Part shown: in pieces, positions 11,319-21,519 of the stretch
Numbering within the stretch: position 1 is the stretch's first letter
Layout: each line of letters opens with the position of its first letter
NCBI RefSeq assembly: GCF_029227915.1
Contig: NC_079877.1
Coordinates: forward strand, 19,741,851-19,805,850
DNA length: 64,000 nt
Source: Hydractinia symbiolongicarpus
Taxonomy: Eukaryota > Cnidaria > Hydrozoa > Anthoathecata > Hydractiniidae
Direction of reading: 5' to 3'
The notes under the pieces: generated by a model
Database searches by the model: none
What the model was told of the DNA's origin: nothing
Seen by the model: the letters and a program-made list of their open reading frames with translations, nothing else
Translations under genes and position numbers: made by a program

Positions 11319-11349
11319 TACAATGGCCCTGAAGGCTCACATTGTGCGC
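11319..11349 (+). repeat. Left terminal inverted repeat of the IS3EU-like element
   Basis: Starts TACAATGGCCCTGAAGGCTC and matches 20239-20269 inverted with 3 mismatches over the outer 31 bases. The target repeat GTTTGG lies just outside, at 11313-11318. Confidence 0.85.
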
Positions 11350-11590
11350 ATTGTTCTTGGTTCTGTGCGAGCTCTTCTTAGCACATTGCGCGGTGTTCAA
11401 CGACCCAATGCGCTCTTCTTGGCTTACTTCGCGCTGTTCTCCATATAAAATTTCGAGAGTTGTTCTTCTGAACCTGACTTTTCATAATTAGACTGGGGCA
11501 GAGTTATGAAGCCAGCGGGTCAGTAGTTTATATTAACTTTTTATCTTATAAAGGAATACTTTTATTTCTAGCGCTTCTTTTAGTTTAGAC

Positions 11591-12825
11591 ATGATGGAGG
11601 AACTAATCGAGTCGTACTTTTTAGATAGATATACAAATGTTGAAATTTTGGGTTTCTTAGCCATTCAACACAATATTTACATAAGTGTATCAACACTTAA
11701 AAGAAGACTGAAGGAAAAAAATTTGCGTAGGCGTATCTCAAAACAGAACGAAGACAGAGCTGCAATAGGAGCAGAGGTAGCAAGACATCTTTTTGGCAGC
11801 GGCAGTAATTTGGGTATGCAACTGTATGGAAGTTCAATATATTATCTTTTGTTACATTTGATAATGACTATGTTTCATTTAGGATACAGAAAGATATGTA
11901 GTATCTTGAAAAAAATGGGTATTGCTGTTAACCGTAACACAGTTATGGAAATTGTCAGGGAATTGGACCCAGAAGGAGTGTCAACAAGGAAGAAGAAAAG
12001 ACTTCGCCGACGAATATACTCAGTACCTGGTCCAGACTTTCTGTGGCACATTGATGGCTATGATAAGTTGAAGCCATATGGATTTTCGATACACGGGTGC
12101 ATTGACGGATTTTCCGCAAAATAATTTGGATGAAAGTTTCTCCAAGCAACAAAGATCCAAACATAATTGTAGCCTACTTTCTCTCGGCAGTTAAGGAAAA
12201 CGCAGCGGTGCCTACTAAAATCAGGTCAGATGATGGCACTGAAAACAGTTTGATCGAGCCTATACAAATAACACTGAGGGCCGAACATGATGACGAATTT
12301 GCAGGCCTTGCAAGTTATGCTATTGGTACATCTCCATCCAATCAACGCATAGAAAGTTTATGGTCTCAATTTACGAAAGACCGTCCAATGTGGTGGAGAC
12401 AATTTTTCTCTGAACTTTCATCGTTTGGTTTTGTAAATAGCTCAAGCTATGTTGTGAAAGAATGCCTGCGATTTTGTTTCATGCACATACTAAGAAAAGA
12501 ACTGGATGAATTTAAAGAGCGTTGGAATCGACATCTTATTGCAAAGTCTAAAGGTGCATCACTACCTACTGGTAGACCAAATTCATTGTATCATCTACCA
12601 CAATTGTATGGGACCAAGTCGTACACAATGTCGGTTGATTTGGCAGATGAGGAGTTCGACAATCCTAATTTTGCTCAAAATAGACCAGACAATTGCTAAG
12701 GGTTTTGTGAGTTTGCAGACGCTGTTTTGCAAATAAGGGGCTTGTCGAGAGAAAGACCTTCAAGTGTAAATCAAGCTTTAAAAATATATTTTGCACTATT
12801 AGAGGATATTGTAACATATTCTTAA
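11591..12825 (+). pseudogene. Integrase-core (rve) DDE transposase
   Basis: N-terminal HTH region (residues ~1-60, ISVSTLKRRLKEKNLRRR), a helical region with YRKICSILKKMGI, then the catalytic core. The core has Asp in WHIDGYDKLKPYGFSIHGC, Asp in IRSDDGTEN, and Glu in SNQRIESLW. The two main frames (11591-12124 and 12130-12699) are offset by one base at an A-run near 12118-12121. A TAA at 12697-12699 interrupts a C-terminal extension that stays open to about 12825 (GFCEFADAVLQIRGLSRERP). The catalytic triad is preserved despite two lesions, so inactivation looks fairly recent. The enzyme would cut and join the TACRATGG termini. Confidence 0.85.
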
Positions 12826-13274
12826 CATTTTTATTTCTCATTATAAACAAATACTTTTTTTATATGTTTTTCTGTCCATTCGACAGCTTTTCAGCACCAA
12901 TGAAATTTCTAGTCTTTTTTTGTTATGAATAATGCTTTTTGCCCAAATACATAGTCTCTTAATTTACAATTCCCGTGCGTGAAGTAAAGGGTGAAAAAAC
13001 CTTTTCCAGTCAATGTAATAAACAGAATTAAAAATATATGTAAAAAATACTACTGCAATATAAAAAGTCCAGGTAAATAAATAATATAATATCAACAGCT
13101 GAAATCCAAAGCATAACATGGAGCTTACAATGCTTCATAAAGATATGTAAAATATACTATTTCAATATACAAAGTCTAGGTAAATAAATAACATAATATC
13201 AACAGCTGAAATCCTTAGTTTCATGCAACTCTCCAAGGAGGTTTAACTCTCCAAGAATAAAAATAACATGGAGC
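12826..13274. repeat. AT-rich tail with a ~110-bp tandem duplication
   Basis: Between the convergent transposase and HECT genes. Two adjacent copies (about 13025-13135 and 13140-13225) share AAGTCYAGGTAAATAAATAA and ATATCAACAGCTGAAATCC. No gene is seen. Confidence 0.6.
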
Positions 13275-15221
13275 TCAAACTTTTCCATAACACTCTCCGT
13301 TTATGATATCTTCTATTATGTTTTTACTGAAGTTTTCACTATTATATCTAGATGTGACTGGGAATGTCAACTTCATTACGCATGTTGATACTATCATTCT
13401 TCCCTCACTGCTATGATCAAAATAAACGTCCACTTTCGGTGGTGGAAGAGACAAACAATATTGTCCTGTTAGAAACATGACAATGTCCTCAAGTGTGAGG
13501 GTTTTTGCTTTTTTGACGGATTCGTCTACCTTGCCATCTTCAACGTCATTCAACGTGAAGGCAAGGACACTCTGCGTCTTCTTTTGGCCGGTTTCGTCGA
13601 TGAAATTGTGCCAATTATACCAAATATCTTCCTCCACCTCCATTCCCTCACCACTTGAGAAGTGAGGGACAAAGATGGCTTTGATATCTTAAGGACAAAT
13701 GCAATTTTCTCTGTACGTAAAAAACTTCTTTGACACTTCTGGGTACTTCTGGAGAAGCGAAAGAACGTTGTTAGTTTTCAAACCATTCTGAAATTGTTGA
13801 ATTTCTTCCAGTTGCAAGGATATAATAAAATGGTGTGCAACTGTTTTTAAAAATTCGGGTTTATCATCATAAGAAGGAAATTTATATATTGTACCCATAC
13901 TCTACTCGCCCTGGGAAATTTCGCACCAGAGTATTATAAGCTACTTCGTCAGTACATTCATTGATTTCAATCAATTTCTGCTTGACATCATAATCTGGTA
14001 TATCCAAATGGAATAAATACAACTGATGGCCTTAAATTACAGTACAAAATCATATTTGCTAAAGGTGTAACACTGGCTATAGCATGGCAATGTATCTAGA
14101 ATTTTACAATATTGTCTTTATTCTGGTTGGATTAATCCTCCATAAAAAATAACTATATAGCAAAAAGTATAATACTATTCATGAATTTTTTTATATTATA
14201 TACTCACCGAGAATGTAACAACATAGACCAGGACACAAATTTGGTGTTGGGTAATTATACAAAACTGCTGCAGCTACCAACTTTCCAAAATAATAGTACA
14301 ATCTATCACCGGTTTTTGCTATATCGTGCATGAAGACTGCATTATTTTCTAATCCGTACAGCAGCTTCCTCTTGGCCTGACTGCAAAACAATGACATCAT
14401 CTCTCTTCCTGGGCCAACACCAACACCACCTTCAATCATACCAAATCTTGTAAATTCCACAGAAATTTTTGTAAGATCTTTGTTTTCAAAGAACAACTTC
14501 ATTTTCTTCAACATATCAGAAAATACATGTCGTCTTCTGATGGTGAATGTATGGGATTTTGTATTCTCATATATTTCTCTCAACTGTTGTAAATCATCTT
14601 CAAAAGAGGAAGGTTCAAATATTTCTCTGCGCCGTTTACGTAGTCCAATTAGGTCAGGCTTTTCTTCTTCAGTATCTGATAAAATTTCAATTTTCTCAGT
14701 GTCAATTTTTAAGGAATCCTCAAAATCTTTGTTTTGTTCACAAATCAAACAAGTGTCTGTATACGAATGGCTACAGTCGGAACAAATTTTCCTTTTTTCA
14801 GCTACTTTCAGTGGGGAAAGTTCCAGTTGATCATCAATATCCTCAAAATACGACCTTGTTTTGAGTACAAAGTAAGTTTTCGACGGGTAGAGGCCATTGC
14901 TCTTAAAATAATTTGGTAAATTTTCATTGGTAAAAATTTCTTCACCAAAACTATCACATATTGTAGCTACTACATCAGATTCTTCTTCATTGTAGCTATT
15001 TCTTCCAAGTTTGTTGAAGAATATTTTCAAGGCCTTCTCTTTCAACTTATCAAATGTTTGCTCTTCATCAGCCTCAAAAAATACAAAACGATGGCCACCT
15101 CCATCACACTGCTTCACAATTTCCCAAGTACCCTCCTTCTGTCCACCAACACAAAGAAATCTACTATATCTGATTTGAACCTTCAACTTCTGTGTTTTTA
15201 AACCTTTCTTTTTATTTTTAA
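13275..15221 (-). pseudogene. HECT-domain ubiquitin-ligase-like protein, main part
   Basis: A cargo gene of the IS3EU-like element. Fragments in order: 15186-14191, with a middle region rich in acidic and Cys residues (CSDCSHSYTDTCLICEQ near 14770) and the start of the HECT domain (EFTRFGMIEGGVGVGPGREM near 14440; LVAAAVLYNYPTPNLCPGL near 14260). A likely splice donor (GGTGAGTAT) lies at about 14205. Then a short exon region (14035-13900), 13898-13689, and 13643-13275. The last has STCVMKLTFPVTSRYNSENF, where the Cys sits at the position of the catalytic thioester cysteine. The 5' end continues at 19759-19987 beyond the P-like insertion. A frameshift at about 13900 shows decay. Such a ligase could modify host or element proteins; this is inference. 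Confidence 0.75.
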
Positions 15222-15250
15222 CATAGTCATAAGAAAAAGAGATAGTCTGG
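15222..15250 (+). repeat. Left terminal inverted repeat of the P-like element
   Basis: 29 of 29 bases match 19723-19751 inverted. The 7-bp target repeat TTTTTAA lies immediately outside. Confidence 0.9.
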
Positions 15251-15336
15251 GTACCCGGGCCGTTTATTTACGTTTGTTTCGTTTTACGGCGCAATGATGA
15301 AATTATTGGGGTGGCCGGAGCAACCAGGGACGTATT

Positions 15337-16486
15337 TTGAACAAGATGGCTGAAGCGGACGCTTTTATTTATGGTGATGACTTCGATGCTATTCTTGCAG
15401 CTATCGAAGACAACCTTTTAGAGGAAGATAAAGAATTATCTGTTCCTGTAACAGATATTGTTGATGAGGTTGTTGCTGATTCCATAGAAGAGGATTTTAA
15501 ATGTGATCAGTGCGAAAAAATATGCAAGACATCAAGAGGTTTAACCAGACATAAAAATAGCAAGCATGGCCCTACTTCTGTGGCTGAACCTCATCACCAA
15601 AAGCCTGAAAATAAATTACACCCTCTATACTTGAAGAAATCTAGCTCTAGATGAGTGCTATAGTGAAGAAACGAGAAAGGGGTTTTTGATGTTTCAAAAG
15701 CCAACACTAGATGATGCTAGATACACCTTTGAATTTATTAAAGATGTTGTAGCCAGTTTTAAAAACAATAGCGAAAAATTTTATGCCTCTTTTTACAAAT
15801 GTGTTTCCGAGAATATTGTTTTCAAAAACTTATCAAAAAGAGCATCAGTTATCCTAGGATTTGAGTTAGCGAACTATGTACTTGCCCACCTAACAGGTTC
15901 AGTTGTTAATGGTGATATTGCAAATGTATCTCCAGGTACAAATTTTTCACCAAAGGAAAAGCAAATTATTAAATATCTTGCAGGATATGTTTTTGGAACA
16001 CTTTACAGACGTATACGTAGATCGAAACAAAGTCGTAGTATCTTGAATCTGCAAAGCATACATCTACTTATTGCTGGTAAATCAACTGACCAGGAACACT
16101 ATACCGAAATCAATACACTAGTTCGCATTAAAGACCGAGGCGGCTTATGGACAGTAACATCAGAAGTTTTTGAAATTTTTTCCATAGTTGAATCCCATTT
16201 CCGCCAAGAGTTTAGCACCACGCATAGAAGTATTGACAGTAAAAAAATGGTATCATATCTCATGAATAATGCAAGAATTTTATGCAATTACAACAAATTA
16301 AAAAATGCTTCAACTGAAGAAGTTAGTAAAGAGATAGCTTTGAATTTACTGGAACATCTTTTTATGTTGTATATTCGTGTTCGTGTATATTCACTTGTGA
16401 AGGATAAATGTCAACGGCACAATGTTAAATCAAAGGCTAAAAAATCACGATCGTTGCGAACTGAAGTAAAAAAGCATCTGAAGTAA
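15337..16486 (+). pseudogene. C2H2 zinc-finger accessory protein of the P-like element
   Basis: The frame 15337-15654 starts MNKMAEADAFIYGDDFDAIL; the second ATG (15346) is equally likely. It contains an acidic N-terminus and one C2H2 finger (CDQCEKICKTSRGLTRHKNS, then KH). A one-base frameshift at about 15645 leads into 15686-16486, a helical domain with IIKYLAGYVFGTLYRRI and LVRIKDRGGLWTVTSEVFEI, ending in a Lys-rich tail. It begins about 90 bases inside the left terminus and is convergent to the transposase. The role is unknown; DNA binding or regulation of the transposase is possible. The association with P-like elements is an inference from position. Confidence 0.65.
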
Positions 16487-16950
16487 AAAAAGCATCAAGC
16501 ACTTTGAATCATGGACATTAGTCTTGAACAACAGACTATAAACTTGTTAAAACAGCTATTTTTATAGCTACAAACTTATAAAAAACATTATTTTGGAAAG
16601 AACGAGAAGTACACGGAAATATTCAACCTTTAAAAGTAAGTATTTTTGTATGGAACTTACAGAAAATGATTTCATACACATTCAGTTTATTGTGTGCTGC
16701 AAAATACTACCTTCAGAATAATGCTGGATAAATATTTGCCCATTGGGACTCAAAAATTTATGTGGAACTTATATTTGTGAATACTGGCCCACAGAATTTT
16801 CTAATCATACTCACCATCAGAACCATAAAAACAGAGTAAGGTGAAGCCAGTAATAATGTTTTTTAAGATGTGTGGCTATAAAAATAACCGTTTTTTGTGT
16901 GCTGCTTCTTCTGATTTGTTGATGACTCGGCGCCTTAATCATTTTCTTCA

Positions 16951-19554
16951 TTATTTCTTTTTTTTACGACATGGCATAGACTCAACATCAATTTCGGCAA
17001 ATGCTTCGTTGTCAATACAATTACCAGCTATTGGTCTGAATATTTTTTGTGTACGAATCGTGTTATCGTTGTATCCAAAATCTCTAACAGTAGGATTGTC
17101 TTTTCTATGCCCCATTGATCGTTGTCTTCCGAAATAATTTTCCAGTGGATCTTAGCAAAAGCGCTCTGTAGGAACATATGGTACACCATGTGACAATAGA
17201 TATTTAATAAGCTCGATCGATGAATATGTTGTGATTTTAATACCTTCATATGTTTGCCATGAGATGAACATGTTAGATTTGGCATTATCAGTGAAATTTC
17301 CAGGTCTTGTGGCAATTGAGTCCTTCCAATCAGAAAAATATTTTAGAAATGTTTCAAGTAGCCATGTAAAGCGCTCGTCATCTTGTGATTCGAATGGTTT
17401 TAGAAACGATTTTGCTTTAGTGATGCCTTCTTTTGTTCAAATAATCAAAGAACTTGTCCATCATCATACAAAACGTGGCAGTAGCTTCTGCTTCTGGTGG
17501 TCCATATGTTTGGAGTGCATGAAAAACTGATTCACTTAACACCTGTGCAGCTAGTCAGACATTCATCACAGAAAAGGGTGTGAGTTTAATATGGTTATTT
17601 GTGATTTTGGGAACAAGGTGGAGACCACAGTCCAAATCATCAAAAAAAAGCTTTGATATGTGATTCCATGTCAGATATTTACTATTGTTCCACATACTTC
17701 TTGTGCACCTTCCAGCCATTGAATTAGCTAAGCAGTTTCTGGCAGTTTTAATCAGATGTGGTGGGTCGGATATGAAGTAAATATATCTCTTTTCAGTTGC
17801 CATCACATTAAGTGTACGATAGGTTACATCAACGTCTCCATTAACATCTTCCACTCTTGTCATATTAAAATGCATCCGATACATACTGCGGTTTGGAGAA
17901 GCGCCATCACTTGTAACACCGACCACTTTAATTCCACAATTATCCTCCAATATGCCAACAGCTTTCCAAAATAATGTAAATAACTGAACAGACGTAGCAT
18001 TTGTGGTTGCAAAGTTGGCAAGGGAGAAGTTTAAGGGGTTAACAATACTTCGAATTAAAAAGACCAGCATGTGTGATGCAATGTCATCAGATTTTTGAAG
18101 GGATGCCAAATTAAGTTCCATATCACCTAAGTCCACATATCCATATAAGTCACCGGTGTGCTTATCCCAAACTAATTTCTCTTGTATTTTTATTTCATCC
18201 ATTAACACAATACCATATCGTTCTATGTCTGAAAAATTCTCCACTATTTTTTTTAATTCTAAGATGACATCTTTATTAAATCCTTGTTGTGGTCGTATAT
18301 AGTTTTTGTAGTCCCTTAATCGGCGACGACTGGGCAAAATAAAACGAAGGCGATTTTGCAGCTAAACCCAAACAATACCGGATTACATAGGATGATATCT
18401 AACAGCTGTCTTTGATATAGAAAGATATTTTTGTTGTTCACTCCAAAAGAATTGCATAAATTCAAGCATCTTTTCGTAATCTGCATTTGACATGATATTC
18501 ATCATATCTTTGCTCAAACTATCATCAACAGGTACTGCCTTTTGTACGATTTCTTCCATCATCTTTAATTTGTCAGCTTTTAACTGTTTGTTCTCAATTC
18601 TATAACTTCGAAGTTTCAATTTTATACGATCAGGAGATGTTAAGGAAACAGGAGCTTTATCATGAGCCGGTGTGGATAAATTGTCTTGTTTTCTTTGAAG
18701 ACTAAGTTTTTCCCTAGATTCAGCTTTCAAACACGGTTCACATTTGTCTTCAGTGTTAATTAATAATTGGCAGGAAGGTGGTCGATGCCATTTCGTTTGA
18801 GAAAGAGGATTTGGTAATATGTCTATTGTTGGGTTAAATTTTTTAGGTGCAGTATGTTCAATGCAACTACCAGAAAATGATCTTGGCAAACCAGGACAAA
18901 CAAAGAAACCCGAAATGTATCTAATCAAATTAGAAATTGTGATATTTTTAACTGAGTGGTCATAGATGTTATAAATTTGATGTTGTTTAGGAAGACTCCA
19001 TAGTAGCACACGGACATTAAACTGAAGACTTGTATCAACATAAATCTCATACTTTGGTACCATATGAATATCATCATTGCAATAAAATTGAACACTGTTC
19101 TCTGAATAATTATACGGGAAGAAAATTCAGAAAATGATTGATAACATTCAAAATATTCAGGTGTTTTAATTTCTGGAGGTGGATGTTGAGCTCTCTTTAA
19201 TAAAGTTGACTGTGATGATTCCCTTGGTTTTGTTATGGTTGAAGAAGAAGGAATGCTTTTGATGGGTAAATTGAGGCAAGGCAATTCACCAGGATTCAAT
19301 GTAACTCTGCTCTCATGACGATAATATTGATTTTCATTAAAGTGCTGTTGACAAATGAAGATCCTTTTATTTGCTATTCTGTCACGAAGTGCTTTATCAA
19401 CCACACGATCTTTGGTGACAATAGCTATCAATTTTTTCCTCCACTGGGAATCGAACGTATTATCACTAGTTGGGACTTTAAAAATAGCTATTCCCTTGTA
19501 CTTAGCTCTTCGTGATACTGTACAGCCAAATATTGAACAATTATCTCCAGGCAT
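16951..19554 (-). pseudogene. P-element-type transposase with THAP domain
   Basis: ATG at 19554. The THAP zinc domain follows (MPGDNCSIFGCTVSRRAKYK; then IFICQQHF as the Cys-His end; about residues 1-90). Next come a leucine-rich helical region (18600-18480), HP/RY-type motifs near 18390, then the RNase-H-like domain: LPSRRR-type start at 18337, IVLMDEIKIQEKLVWDKHTG, GYVDLGDMELN, and VTSDGASPNRSMYRMHF. The C-terminal part contains DPLENYFGRQRS and DNPTVRDFGYNDNT (near 17120-17060) and a Lys-rich end at 16951. Frameshifts lie near 19090, 18380 and 17440, with an in-frame stop before DPLENYFG, so it is dead. Domain order is that of complete P-family transposases. Confidence 0.85.
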
Positions 19555-19722
19555 ATCAATAAAAAAATCAAATTAAATTCTTTGTTTACAACAAAAAAGA
19601 GTAATCTGAACCAGAAAAACCGCCATTTCTAATTTACCGTGCCTGTAGAAAACTGGGTTCTAGTTTAATTACGGCCACAAAAGGATCAAAACAATGCTTC
19701 TATTGTTATAGCGCTCTCTTTT

Positions 19723-19751
19723 CCAGACTATCTCTTTTTCTTATGACTATG
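19723..19751 (-). repeat. Right terminal inverted repeat of the P-like element
   Basis: Exact inverted copy of 15222-15250; TTTTTAA follows at 19752-19758. Just outside, the HECT gene's 5' coding part resumes. Confidence 0.9.
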
Positions 19752-19758
19752 TTTTTAA

Positions 19759-19987
19759 CATCCACTTTCTCTGTCGTTTTATGTCCTGCTTGAGTTATCA
19801 AGTTGTTTAACCTTCTATAAATATTCCCTTGACGTTTGGTTGCCGAATTTGAACATTCAGATTGGTGACTGGCTGGCTGATTATCATCTTTCAGCTTTCC
19901 AATTTGATTTTTTACTTCTTCCCTGATGATTTCTTTTAGTACTCCCTCTATTTTTTTTATTTTGTGTTTACCTTGTAACATGCGCAT
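19759..19987 (-). pseudogene. HECT-domain gene, 5' part split off by the P-like insertion
   Basis: Minus-strand frame with ATG at 19987 (MRMLQGKHKIKKIEGVLKEI), a Lys/Glu-rich helix and GNIYRRLNNLITQAG, read up to the P-like terminus. Translating on into the terminal repeat is an artefact. If 15222-19758 is removed, the frame runs on without a stop into the HECT body at 15221. The start could be an upstream ATG, but none is better placed. The gene's start lies about 280 bases inside the right end of the IS3EU-like element. Confidence 0.65.
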
Positions 19988-20103
19988 GAAATGTACAAAA
20001 AACAGACCACGAGACCCACGTGGTCATTTGATTAACGTCCCTCGACCCGGTCTTTTTGGCACAGCGCGCAAAAACTGTAGCAGTAACAGTGTGCACTGCA
20101 AAC

Positions 20104-20211
20104 AAAGGAAGAGCGCGCACTAACCAAAGAAGAGCGCACACTGACCAAAGAAGAGCGTGCACTAATCAAAGAAGAGCGCGCACTGACTAAAGAAGAGCGC
20201 GCACTAAGCAA
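20104..20211. repeat. Subterminal 21-bp tandem array
   Basis: Five copies of AAAGAAGAGCGCGCACTRAYC just inside the right end of the IS3EU-like element. The left end has looser GCGC/GCTCTTCTT motifs on the other strand (11345-11430). Such arrays are often transposase-binding sites; that role here is inference. Confidence 0.85.
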
Positions 20212-20238
20212 TGCAAGGCGTAAATGATTGAGAACACC

Positions 20239-20269
20239 GCGCGCAATGTGAGCCTTCAGGGCCATCGTA
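20239..20269 (-). repeat. Right terminal inverted repeat of the IS3EU-like element
   Basis: Inverted copy of 11319-11349, reading TACGATGGCCCTGAAGGCTC from the outside; GTTTGG at 20270-20275 completes the target duplication. Confidence 0.85.
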
Positions 20270-21060
20270 GTTTGGAAATGTACCATCAGGTTCATTGCAA
20301 AGCTACCAATGCCCTATGATGCCTCCTGGTTTTAAAGTTTATTGTTCTATTCCTAATTCATCACCAGTATGTCAAGATGGTTTTAGTTTTCGACAATATC
20401 CATCGTTTCCATTTCAGCAAGTACAAAATAATATTGATGAATATATACAAAAAATTCACATCGTTGAAATAAAAAAAATGCAAAAGCTCGAAGCTATGAA
20501 AGATCATGCAAACGATGTTGAAAAGATCGAATCAAGTACAAAAAACCAAGCTGATGATCCAAACTGGTCGTAAAAATAGATTCACCGCCTCGTTATGCAA
20601 CAAACTTGGAAAAACTGCACTAAAAACAGAAAGAGAGTTAAAAACTTTAGCTCGTGATATTGTAGCTGGTGACCCAGCAAAGCTCAATAAGATTGTAAAA
20701 ATGAAAATAGCGTAAGGGCGGTTTTATGAACCAATAGCAATTCAACATTATGAAAGATACATGACACTTCAAAAGTTCAATATAAGGGTTGAACAATGTG
20801 GCTTGGTCATTGACAGAGTAAATTACGTGTTAGGCGCTACACCTGATGGCAAAGTAACCTGTGATGGTTCATTTGGCGTATTAGAAGTAAAGTGTAGCGA
20901 ACAGTATAAGGATATTGATTCCAAGACAATTTGTCACATATCACCCAATCTCTGTGTTGTTCTTGATAAAGATAGGGGTTTAATCAATATTAACAAAAAG
21001 CATTCATACTATCGACAGGTGCAGATGCAGTTAGCTATCACTTGTCGTACGTACTCATAA
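20270..21060 (+). pseudogene. SWIM / YqaJ-type gene, 3' part (YqaJ exonuclease domain)
   Basis: Resumes the gene interrupted at 11318. A linker with SYQCPMMPPGF comes first, then the exonuclease-like core: NWS-R-RFTAS (20565-20590), GRFYEPIAIQHYE (20716-20755), CGLVIDRVNYVLGATPDGKV (Asp in the PDG motif) and GVLEVKC (the E-x-K motif) at about 20880, then YYRQVQMQLAI near 21010. These are the recurrent YqaJ motifs of lambda-exonuclease-like nucleases. A TAA at about 20713 and a frameshift near 20575 break it. The nuclease residues themselves are intact. Confidence 0.75.
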
Positions 21061-21061
21061 A

Positions 21062-21345
21062 TCCCTGGCTATTTATGAGGGAATCTGTTCTTGTGAAGAG
21101 AAGTATATTGGCGAAACCAAACGTAATATTTGTGTTAGATGTGTGGAGCATGAAAAACCTTAGGGGAAATCTGAACCAGCGAGGCACATGGTGCTTCAAG
21201 CTTGACATGCTTTTTCTTGGAGGGTGTTAAGCATGGCTCCATCTGACAGTAGAAAACGTAAAATATTGGAGGAAACTTCACATCTCCGATCAATGATCAA
21301 TTTGATATTAAGTTTACGCTTATTTAGAAATGGTGTAACATGAGC
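21062..21345 (+). pseudogene. GIY-YIG endonuclease-domain fragment
   Basis: Interrupted frame with LAIYEGICSCEEKYIGETKR, RCVEHEKP, KSEPARHMVLQA, FSWRVLS, SRKRKILEE and LFRNGVT. The YIGET core and the trailing motifs are those of GIY-YIG domains carried at the C-terminus of Penelope-like or related retroelements in invertebrates. The rest of such an element is not present. At least two stops are seen. Confidence 0.6.
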
Positions 21346-21519
21346 TTTTCTCAAAACCTTTTTAACTGTACGTGTGTAAATTTGATTTTAGTTGTTTATA
21401 TAGTCTGAAGATATGCTTAGTGTACGAAAAGCTTAGCTAATAAATACTTTTTAACTTTCAAACTCGTTTTATTTTTTCTTAGTTAATAAATTATGGCTGT
21501 TATTTTTACCTTACATAGA

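Larger units (their letters stand above)
15222..19751 (-). mobile_element. P-like DNA transposon nested in the HECT gene
   Basis: Perfect 29-bp terminal inverted repeats (outer sequence CATAGTCATAAGAAAAAGAG) at 15222-15250 and 19723-19751, flanked by direct TTTTTAA copies at 15215-15221 and 19752-19758. CA-starting termini of about 30 bp and 7-8 bp duplications are typical of P elements. It carries a THAP-type transposase gene (minus) and, convergent to it, a C2H2 gene (plus). Excising it on paper joins the HECT frame. The termini are still identical although the genes are broken. Confidence 0.9.
11319..20269 (+). mobile_element. Integrase-type DDE transposon (IS3EU-like) carrying a HECT gene; contains a nested P-like element
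   Basis: Terminal inverted repeats begin TACAATGGCCCTGAAGGCTC on the left and TACGATGGCCCTGAAGGCTC on the inverted right, flanked by the direct 6-bp repeat GTTTGG (11313-11318 and 20270-20275). The span is 8951 bases, of which 4537 belong to the P-like insertion, leaving about 4.4 kb. Genes: an rve-type transposase (plus) and a HECT-domain protein (minus), convergent. The 6-bp target duplication, TAY termini and integrase-core transposase fit the IS3EU superfamily as I remember it; the superfamily name is less sure than the element itself. Confidence 0.8.
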
